NCBI GenBank assembly: GCA_013433145.1 | Contig: CM024176.1 | Location: forward strand, 11,270,520-11,334,519 | Direction: 5' to 3' | Source: Ascaris suum | Lineage: Eukaryota; Nematoda; Chromadorea; Rhabditida; Ascarididae | DNA: 64,000 bases | Notes under the pieces: generated by a model | Database searches by the model: none | What the model was told of the DNA's origin: nothing | The model's input: only the letters and a program-made list of their open reading frames with translations | Shown: positions 12,901-64,000 of the stretch, one piece after another | How positions within the stretch are numbered: the stretch's first letter is position 1 | How the letters are laid out: each line of letters begins with the position of its first letter | Position numbers and translations under genes: made by a program

Positions 12901-15900
12901 CTCGATGCCGCAAAAAAAACGCATTATTAAATAGCACATCACTTTTTCTCGTTATTTGGATTGCTGTTTTTTGTTATTTTTCGCCTAAAGAAAATTGCAA
13001 AAAAGTACATTTGTCAGCACTTGGCACGCTTTTGATTTTACATGGTCTCAAGAAAAAAATTTCTTTCGGTAATCGGCGAATAATTGAGGAGTCACTGAAT
13101 TTGTTTTTGTGCAAATAAATACTCGCAGCACCCGTTACGGCTAATCAATGTCTTCGCGTATGTATATGTGTAAATGAATCTCTTTCGCAATTGCAGCAAT
13201 GCAGCTACCAAAGAAAGAATTGTGAAGTTTAATGCGCGTAATCTCCACCACATAGTAGCCCGCCGTACATCCTTTTAAATTAATCCAACAAACTTCAAAA
13301 ACATTGGTCCAATACGAAAGTGGGCGTGCTGTTCACAATTGATCATGTTGCAATAGGTGACGGGTGCATGAGGTGCTGCCACGATATGCGCTTTTGCAAT
13401 CCCGATCACTAAGCCTAGCAGCATTAGTAATTATTAGCACTGCATTCGTTTTTAACCGCCAGTATAGATGTTCATAGAAGATTTGCTTTTCTCGCTGTTG
13501 CCACTTGGACAGTTTAAAATGCCTTAGTTGACGTAAAATAGAGCGACCTTAGTGGAATGCAGAACCACATTGCGTTTTTTAGGCACACTGAAATCTCTCT
13601 GATTACTTCGAGGGCTGACAGACGAACTCGAAAATATTAACAAAGGAAGTTGACGATGCTTAGGTGTTAATTGTGAAAAATATTATAGTGACTAAAAAAA
13701 TAGCATATGACTTTCTATTTAGGGCGATTTTACCCAATGAATTATACTCAAAAAGTTTTCTCGAACCAAAGTTTTACTGCATAGCATCATAAACGCTTCA
13801 GATGACTTATCGTACGTTTTACCTCACGGCGCGAACTTGGATTTACCTGCTCCCAATTGCAGCGTTGTGTATTATTGAAATACCTGGAAGCACATTATGA
13901 CACATGTAAGTGCTGTATATGCCCGAGACTGCCTGTCTGAAAGCAGTTATTTGGTTGCATTTTCAAAGTGCGTTGATATTTCGGTACTCGGGTTTGAGAC
14001 TGTTGTTTCCTATACATTGAGAGCTAGAAACAGTTTTTTGCTATACTAGATGGCGATAGCAAATCGCAAAGATAGAGGACAAGCTGGTGAACGTGAACAT
14101 TTGAGATCGTTCTAAGAGACACTCACCCGGTAGACGTTGTTCTCGTTAGCATTGTTGGCTGGCGTTTGCAAGCAAGCTAGCTGTGCGCTCCATTATTCTT
14201 TTGCGCTTACACTTCCCGTTAATATTTGAAAAATGCGTTATCCGTTAAATATTTCCGCAATATTTATGACAACGACCATTCGATGTTAGCTTGTGCAAAG
14301 CAATCTTTTATGCTTTCATGCAGCATTAATGCATCTATAATCTAAAATACCTCTTTTTTCGATGTTGTTGCATTTCTCGTCTATGATGCTTGCAGCGCAA
14401 TGCGAAATTTAAGAAACGTCGTCAAATAAAATCTGCGAACGATGAGCAATCTCGCGTTTATTTCGTAATTAGTGGCTAAGGTTTTGATCACTAAACTGTT
14501 GTGATTATTCTTGATTAGTGATAAATGGCCAACGAGAACTCGAGTGATCGGTTAAGAAAATTCCACGCTCAGCTCTTATTGCTTATATAAAAACACTCCA
14601 AAATAGATTATTTAAATCAGCGAGTACATAAGTTCCAAAAAATGAGTGTGAAGTCTTCTTTATGTATTTATATGAAATGACAATGACCTACATTATATAA
14701 ACTGTTGAATGTGATCAAATGCTCCTTTCTGAACGAGCTGAGCTAATCAACCGATTTCAACACTCGGCGAATGGTCACTTGCTTTCTTCTACGATTGGGC
14801 CGTAGTTCATTGCCGCTGACAAGGCATTTGTATTCCGGTGAGGGATTAGCATCACTGTGAACATATAACGTGCGTCATTAGGCATATTTCAAAGTGAGAT
14901 TCTCTGAGGCAATCAGTCAATCGTGTCACCTTATCTAATGCATTCAACACATCTGATATTTAAATCTGCCATTGATACTAACTACTAATAGCTGTTGTCA
15001 TCCTTTTTTTGCTTTCGAATTCATTTTTCGCCGCTTCATTTAAATTTAGTGATAGCTGATATGTTGTGAAGCACTAGATTTGATGCTCATTCAAAACAAA
15101 AATTGAATGCGGGAAAGAGGAAGAATGCCTCAGCAATACACGACACTTTTTGCACTGGGAATTTCTCAACGCATTTAGGATTAGCAGATCAACTGTCGAT
15201 TGTGTACAAAGCTTTGCACATAGACAGCTCCCAATGGACGCGCCAACATAACTGTTGCATTAGAAACAAAGGCCTGGAAAAGAGCATAGAAATTCCAAGA
15301 GGAAAGCATTCTTGGAGGCCAGTTTGTCGATTTGCGGACATAGGAGGGAATTAAAGGGCTAAAAAACGGCGGTGGGAATTTGCTCATTCATCTAATGGAA
15401 GTTCCGACAGATAATTGGCTCGACTGTCTCCTCCTAGCAGGAAGCAAGGAATCTCCTTAAAAATGCGCATAGATAATCCCTAAACCACCTATCTTTTCCT
15501 CCCATATCTTCATCCCCTTTCACTCCACTCTTCTTAGCACCTCTCGTTCCACACTTCCTACCATCTCTCGCCTCACTGAGCAGCACTGAAAAGTTCTGGA
15601 AAGAATCAACGTTCTTATCTAATGCCCTAATGCCTTATAGGGAATAGAAAATTTTGGCGTTGCCTTCAAGTACTGAGAATAACGAGAACTATTAGAAGAA
15701 AAAAATTTGAGAATGGGAGGTTTCCCATGCGTTTGTGCCCCTTTCGCCTCATTTTCTGTCTTCACAATTTGAAGGGCTATCTCCAACAACACGTAGTCGA
15801 GCTATCCCATGCTTGCTTCCAGTGCTGTTTGTGGTACCCTCACTTCCTCAAGACGGCTGCAAGCAAGGAAAATCCCTAGAAAACCGTTGCTCGCATTTCT

Positions 15901-18454
15901 AAACTCGTGAAATCGAACATGCAAAGCTACAAAATCTTTCGCCGAAGTACGATCAACAAAGAGGGGGCGCGCGCGAAGAAAACTGGCGCCATTCCTTCCG
16001 CGCGCGAAGAAATGTGGTTTGTGTGCAAGAAATGTCTTCGTGTGCATGAGGTCACTGCGTCTTCCATTTCACTCTTGTGAGTTGCAGTGTTGTGGGACGG
16101 TCGGTGTTGATTTTCTACCACTGCGAGATGTTGTCGAGTATTAAATGTTGTTTCGTGCTTTCGTGAAAGACGCTATAATTACTCCCTGAATTTTCTTTTT
16201 TTTCAAACTTTCTCATCATAAAGAGTGCCGAACGCTATTGTACTTGCGCCAAAGATCCTAAAAATTGATGTGGTATTGCCTACGCAAAGACCGGTCGTTG
16301 ATGTTCAAATGTTTAGTTTTTTACGTGGCTGTGTTCTGCGCTACTGAGAATGTGACGCACGGTTGCCTTTGTAGGCCTAGCAACTTACCTTTGCCTGTTT
16401 TGCAAGCGAAAACGAGTTGCAGTTCAGTATTATCATTTAAAGCTTCATAGAATTCTACTGAACGGCAGGCAATAGAAGTTATAAGGAAGGAAAGACATTC
16501 GTGCAGATAATTCCCCCAATGGATAGCAACTTTATTTTAGTGCATCCTTAGCAGTGTGTCGTTGATTGAGAACGAAGAAATGTATTTCCTGAACAATGTA
16601 ATTAGTAGCCCGCAAGTGCCGACGATATTCGCAGAAACGTATGTACAGAAATATGGAGAACAGTGGTTAGGACAAGGTGGGGGGGGGGGGGGGGGATGGG
16701 GATGGGCTAATTTACATCTCTTATGCGAAAGTTTAGAGGTAGTTCTCCTAGTCAAAATGCCAAACTTTTAAATCATATTTGGTTTATAGGTGCAGAGCCG
16801 ATTTTCTAAATTTAAATTTAACGTTAGGCATTTACTTTGTTTTATGTGAACGAGGCAAAAATTTCCTTTTCGCTGTGTGATGCGCGATTTATAGTCATTC
16901 CTCCACTTTGGTCGTAGACGCGATTACTCTACTGAAAGGTCGAAGTATCTAACTGATCTTGCCATTCTCTTATTGTTTTGCAGTGCATCGCATCGCCATA
17001 GGACGCTAATGTTTGAGAAAAATTGTATTTTAATTGAAGAGGACTTGAAGGAGTTTGCTGAAAATAACACCCCTATAGTGAGGCATCGTTCACGTTGACT
17101 GCAACGCCTGCCTACCGCCCACTATCGAGTAAGTAAATGCATTCAGCTTATTGCATCGTACGAGGCAGCGAATTAAAATGTTCTAGGCGAGTAAAGAGCT
17201 CGACGAATGGTGTCGTCAATTCGTTAGTATATAAATATTTGAAAGTGCATCGTTACGAGATGTGAAACAGAGCCACTATTTGAAACATAAGAACTGCGTA
17301 AGTTCTTACGAAACATTACATTGCGATGATTAAGTCGGATTTGTGGAGAGAGTTAGGGCAAATTATGAACGCATCTCGTTCGGGTTAGATTATTTCATCT
17401 TATCTCTATGACTATAGCTAGATGCATTTCCAAGGGAACATCTGTACTGATAAACTTGTTCAGAGTAAATCGCGGCCTATTACCACCGGGAACATTGCCC
17501 ATGAATATAAGTTGTAATTGCCACGATCCGAATTGACTAAAAGAGCGCTATGTGGACGATGCTATCTTCAACGGCATTTCTTATAGAAAAAAACATTCGT
17601 CGCATCCAAATTGACCACGCCGCACAAAGCAAAGTCACAGCAAATCCTCATAGTCAACACCATATCGTTTATATATGATAGGCTTAGAAATTGCGGACAG
17701 CCACATTTGTTTAGTTAAAATGTGCAGTATAATGCAAGCGTAGTTTAGTTACAGCGTCCATATTGAACACCAACGGCCTAGCAGCACGAAATTGGTAGTC
17801 GCACCTTGAAAGTAGAAAAAAACGCTGTGGTAGCAACAGGAAAGTTCCTTGTAAACTGAAGGTTTTTAAATTTTTTGCGGCATTTCTTTGGTCAGTTCCA
17901 AACTTTGGAGTATGTTGACGTTTTTGAACTGCTAATTTTATATGCTGCGAGCAGAGAACCGCTCAGAGACAGTTGTCGCTGTCTACTTTGTTATTTGCAA
18001 ACGAAGGGTTGGAGGGAGGGAGGAGAGGGAGGTGGAATGATGATGGGATAGCGCTAAAGAAGTTGGAATTTGTCTAGGTCTGTTCTTCGATGCAACAGCG
18101 CCTTGCATTTTTCTTTAAAAAAGACTATCGCCAATCGTTCGGGGCGTGATCTCTGCTAATAGGTTAGAGCCATTTGTATCACAGAAGCATTTAGCTGAAT
18201 TTTCTCCATAAAATTTCTCATGCTTTGAGATGCTTGTTCTAATCTTTTTCGCGTTCTTGGCGATTGTGAATCGCATTGTGTCTATGCAGTAACATCATGC
18301 TCGGAAGTTAGAGTCCTCGAAGAAAGTAAAACAAACGCTTATCGTAGCATTGTAGTCGGAAATAGAGAACCCGCAGAATGCATTTTTCATTTATACCAAT
18401 CTGAGTGAAGCAGAACTGACGGCAGCATGCCGGTTGACCATTAAAGGCGATTAC
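12901..18454. other. No assignable gene
   Basis: No recognisable coding exon was found on either strand. It contains a G17 homopolymer (16679-16695), a pyrimidine-rich stretch at 15480-15590, and related AAGCAAGGAA-containing segments near 15440 and 15862 that may be old repeat copies. ORFs around 15100-15390 and 15800-16120 look like chance reading frames. Confidence 0.45.
16679..16695 (+). repeat. G17 homopolymer tract
   Basis: An uninterrupted run of 17 G follows caaggt and leads into a G-rich flank (atggggatggg). Such runs can form G-quadruplexes and are prone to sequencing and assembly error. No gene is attached to it. Confidence 0.9.
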
Positions 18455-18661
18455 CCAGCGCTGCTTTGATGTACGAATGGCTTTAAGTTTTTGTGTGTCG
18501 GGAATAGAAAGCCGAGAAACGGTCCGCTGTTGTAGAAGTTGAAAGCAGGCAATAATCAATAAAAATAGCAGAAAACAGGCAACTAATATGACGGCTGACT
18601 TGGCGACCGAATTCCTTCTTATGCATAGAAGAGAGAGGCAGCTGACTGGGTGTGTGACCAT
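18455..18661 (-). other. Possible first exon of a single-pass membrane protein
   Basis: Minus-strand ORF from ATG at 18661 down to a plausible donor (tgg|gtaatc) after 18455, 69 codons. A basic segment (RRNSVAK) is followed by a strong hydrophobic stretch, AVILVACFLLFLLIIACF, and then a polar lumen-type stretch, RTVSRLSIPDTQKLK. That is the layout of a type II signal anchor, as in nematode Golgi glycosyltransferases or methyltransferases. If not spliced at 18455, the frame runs on to a stop at 18308. A link to the LKIDYE fragment 5.5 kb downstream on the same strand is speculative. Chance cannot be excluded. Confidence 0.25.
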
Positions 18662-21600
18662 CTTTCTAGAAAGACCCACCTCCCAGTTGAAAAAGCCTTC
18701 AGTTCACGATTGCAAGTTCTTAACCTCTCAGCGTCCAAGTTCTTAAGATCGCCCTTCTAAGAGTCACGTTTCTTCTTATAATAGTTATCCATAATCCGAT
18801 AGAGCTGAATTTGTGGTGGAATGCGTGCCTAGAACCTTGAAATCTTTTCCAGCTAGTAAGCTCTATCTCGTTTCCGTTTTCACTCTCTAGGGAAATATCG
18901 GTTAGTGAAATCGACAAACTTAATGGAACAACGTTTCGATCGCTGAGATATTCAGGCTTATCTGGCTTTGCTAATCAAATCGCCTATTATTAGTCTGACG
19001 TTGTCTGTTATGCACTATACATCAGTGCGTTTCAGATTCGACTAACTCGGCTTTTAAATCGAGTTGATCGTTAAAGAATCCACACCAGTTGCATGTTAGC
19101 ACACTGAGTCCGATGACTACATATCTATTGGTTAGTAATCGGCAATCGTGCGCGAATGAAACGTTTAATAGGGTCACAAGTGGAAGACGTAGATACAGAA
19201 GGAGTTGTAAGGTACATGAAGAATTTTCTTGAAGAAGGAAAGAGGATGTTATTGTCCTGTTTTGCATTAGCAGAAAGGAGTATGTGAAGGAGATGTAATT
19301 GCACAAGAATGTAGCTTATTCGCTCTAATTGTTATGGCGGCTTGAGAGAGATTAACGGTCATCATAGAAAATTTAAGAAAAAAAGAAACCGAAAATTCCT
19401 CAGGAAAATGTGTTCATGTGATCGTCGTTCGCTTCCTTCCGACTTCTGCTTGCACATCATGACAACGAAGCGATATTAGATGTGCACAAAATAACTCAAC
19501 AGAAATATGAAAGCGTTCTAGGTAGACTCTGAGCATATTTGAAGAGAAACGAACTTTCACTGAATAGATAAAAATTTTTGAAAGTGAGCTGAAGAATGAC
19601 GAAGCATTCCACCCAAATGCAAATATCCCACAGCGGCTCCTTATGTCAATGCAGGATTCTCTTAAATGCATTGCCAAACTTCACCAATCAATTGCGCTGT
19701 ATGTGTGCGTTAAGGCTGCTCGTTAAGTGTATTTCTGTTCGCCACTTCAACCAGAAAGGCATTTTTCTCTATGCAAAATGAACGAGCTTCCCAGTTTATT
19801 TTTGTCCTAAATGTTGTGTCTCGAACGATGTCGTTCTAACTAGCGCATAGTTTGAAAGCCCATCACCGATTGCCGAACATATCTGCAAGACAGTTCGCAC
19901 TCATTTCCATATGTCAGTTAACGCCAAATCCCTGTCGTTTACACCACACGTTGAAAACTGCACTTTATGACTGCTGTCATTTTGATTCCGCCTCAATTCG
20001 AAAAAAAAACGACGACAATTTCCACGCAAAATTTTTACTCAGCAAACTTTCACAAGCGAGATATTTTGCATGAAAGAGCTGTGTTCGATTTGGGGTTCAA
20101 ATAATCGGAAAGAAAAGTTCGCCATAATCCCTTTTCAAATTACGGGAAAGAAAACTTCCCCATAATTCGTAAGTTATAATTTTCCAAAGTGCAAAGCATT
20201 ATTGCCAGTCCTTCAAGAGCATACTAAACACACCATGTGGCAATTAGTTTAGCCATTGTTTCTTTAAGCTCCAACAATTTGAAGTCAACAAAAGGCATCG
20301 CTATAGTACATGCATTTGAATGTGTCACATACAAACATTTAGCGAGACATGTGAGCATGCGAAACGGAGAAATAAATCCACAGAGTAGCCGTTGGGGAGC
20401 AATTGAGCCAAATGCCTATCATGTGCGCACCCTAAGAAAGCGTTGCTTCGTCACCATTCTGCTAATATTGACGTTTGCATTTTCTAAGCCATTTCATTGG
20501 AACCTCAATGAGGTTAGCTATCTACCATTAAAATTTATTAAGTGAAACAATGAGCAGACCATGATTGACCGTTAATAATGCCGCAAAAAAAACGATAGTA
20601 ATATGATATAAACGTAAAGCTTTTCAACAAAAGTTGTTGCGACGGACGTTTAAAGAAATACAGGCGGGTATAGGTCATGGTGAAATCCATTAGTCAGAGC
20701 CAAACGGATAGGTTGAGAGCATACTGTTGGAATGCCATATAGAAAGACGAAAGACATCGTACAAATAGGATCCCACGTACAGAGAAACCTTTCAAAAGTG
20801 GTAATCACGTTTGGTGCCAGCTATAATCTACTCGCTCGAATATGTGTTGAGGTAGTCACCGTTCTTTTGTAACTTCATTAATTTTTGGTTAGCACTGGCG
20901 TATCAGTTCAATGACATCAGAGATTTTATATACTCAAAGCGCGACATAAATATCGCTTGCGACTTTTTTTGTGCTAAAACTTATATTGCATTTCATTCAA
21001 AAGGCTTTTTGAGCACGATGGAGGAGAGCAAAAATATTTCGCATAGCGGAATTTTTTGCACAAATGAAAAAAAAGAAGGAAAAGAAGAGACACTTCTTTA
21101 CGGAAATTAGTTTCTCTGATAGCCATCGTCTTTGGGAGAATAAAAAAAGGAGCTTTTTTTACTGCCCTATTCTAATACATCCGAATAGGCCATTTATTGT
21201 CTGTGTTAAACTTTTAGCATCGATTTATTTCGTATACAAATGATAGGCAGAGTGCATCGTTGAAGTTCGATTTTTTTTTTAAATTTCGATTGATACATGA
21301 GATATTTGCAAATTATTGTGAAAGAATGATTCTCAATCATTTGAAACTAACGTCTTTTGCGACTGAATGTCGAATGGAGTTATGCATGAAATAATTCAAA
21401 AGGTCTATAATGCGGAAATTTGCAATTCCTTGTGATATTACCCAAACAAAACCAGATTTTTCGAGAAAAAAAACGAAGGCAATTTAGCCGATAAAACAAA
21501 TTTGCGACGGAAATAGCAAATGGTTAAAATTATGCAATTGTACTTGGCTCGATTAACAATCCATGAAAATTTCTTTTCTACGAAGAGAGCATACACATTC

Positions 21601-21997
21601 ACAATAACGAGACAACTCGCGAATAGTTCCAATTTGATTAGAATATTCTGTCATTTCTAGAGTCAATCAAATTCTGAACTGTTGCTCAAACTACGTGCAT
21701 GGTCTCAGTGCTTCGCTTCAGGCTTATCTGCTTTTATTCGTCAGATATTGAATCTGCTCAAAACTGGAACTGAATTAGGGAGTTAGAACTTGCTCTAAGG
21801 ATATTTTAGCTGTCTCTTTCGTGGCTAGTATATAATTTTGGGTATATTAGCTCGCTAACGAAATGATCCAAGATATTCCACCATGTAAGCCATGTGCAAA
21901 ATTTCACCAACGTATGTGGATTTTAATGAAAATTGCTTTAACTCATAAGCTTAAAGAATTGGTGATGTTTTATATGTAAGAGACATTGCTCTTGCAG
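18662..21997. other. No exon found upstream of the first Ig exon
   Basis: This stretch should hold, or be part of the intron that follows, the 5' half of the first Ig domain, which must end in phase 1 to supply the G of a split GGT codon. I found no segment with the expected Ig strand B pattern and a matching donor. An imperfect direct repeat lies at 20105-20166. The end of the stretch is a normal acceptor (ttgctcttgcag). Confidence 0.5.
20105..20166. repeat. Imperfect direct repeat, two 25-nt copies
   Basis: The segments at 20105-20128 and 20142-20166 share the pattern cggaaagaaaa.ttc.ccataat with a few substitutions. They lie in non-coding DNA. This is probably a local duplication; no function is suggested. 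Confidence 0.7.
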
Positions 21998-63459
<41,462 letters not shown>

Positions 63460-64000
63460 GTAAGACTTCCTTGATGCTTCTTTGTTTGGCTTCTGATACA
63501 GTTTATGTTGGCGGGATTCCCCTCATCAAGTTTTGCTCCCAAAGAATTTTTCCTTCAATGCCGATTCCCAAAAACTCATGTTTGCAAGACCTCGGGTGGA
63601 ATTTTTAATTGCTCTTGAAAGCGTCATCTGTTGCTTTTTAATCTATCGAAAATGCTATAATACTTGCAGTTATGACCGATCGCTTAACTTTGGCCACTGT
63701 TCTCGCGCCACTTTCAACGATATTTTATAGCTGATGCGTGTTGTCTTTGATGGCCGTCGCTGATTCTCCTTTATTTCGGATAGCTTTATTCCGCTTTTGA
63801 AGTGCTTCATTCTTGGTGCCGTCAATGAAATGACGCAGATGAAAGTGATCGAAGGAGAGTCAGAAATTGTATTTGAGATCGACAGTTCTCATGGAAATTA
63901 ATCTATAGTGGTATGTGAAAAATAGGTGGTCGCATAAAATCTTAGTTTCTGCTGCATTCAGGTCTTTGAGTCCATTAAACATGAATGATGTTTCATCCCC
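63460..64000 (+). other. End of window; possible further exon at about 63803-63898
   Basis: After the last secure exon an open segment at 63803-63898 reads CFILGAVNEMTQMKVIEGES and then EIVFEIDSSHGN before TAA 63899-63901. It resembles the A-B strands of an Ig domain. Its acceptor would be cttttgaag (A at -3) and its donor is unclear. If real, the second half of Ig 15 is missing in between. Confidence 0.3.

Overview
The window looks like nuclear DNA of a nematode. It is AT-rich, and its introns run from about 90 nt to 3.3 kb with acceptors of the TTTCAG type. The one large gene is a muscle giant kinase whose closest known relative appears to be TTN-1, the nematode titin homologue. Intron lengths and microsatellites would suit a clade V parasitic (strongylid or hookworm-like) worm, but the sequence alone does not fix the species. 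No prokaryotic genes, CRISPR array, rRNA or convincing tRNA was seen.

Region 1-21997 has no exon I can assign with confidence. It holds only weak leads: a plus-strand ORF ending in a STWG-type stretch (7002-7224), a minus-strand exon-like ORF with one strong membrane anchor (18455-18661), and a minus-strand fragment with an LKIDYE motif like that of FkbM-type methyltransferases (12766-12900). There are also simple repeats. It is either a very large intron of the titin-like gene, intergenic DNA with a poorly conserved gene, or an assembly problem. The 5' half of the first Ig domain was not found.

Region 21998-63459, plus strand, is the C-terminal part of the ttn-1-like gene. I built 44 exons whose splice phases all join, about 6.56 kb or 2185 codons. 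The order is: end of an Ig domain, a fibronectin III domain, a short linker, a complete protein kinase with all catalytic residues, a regulatory tail, eight Ig domains, a second Fn3 domain, six more Ig domains, and the first part of a fifteenth. The gene runs off the right end. The product should be a sarcomeric scaffold and stretch-sensing kinase: Ig and Fn3 modules make the elastic and binding rod, and the kinase sits between an N-terminal linker and a C-terminal inhibitory tail.

Notable points are a predicted GC-AG intron (50836-51247) that contains a frame-breaking cassette exon candidate, a possible alternative last exon directly after the kinase (37302-37376), a 190-bp foldback (MITE-like) element at 40011-40200, two long TA microsatellites flanking the regulatory-tail exons, and an RRSP-rich linker before the sixth post-kinase Ig. 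I found no new biological system beyond these leads.
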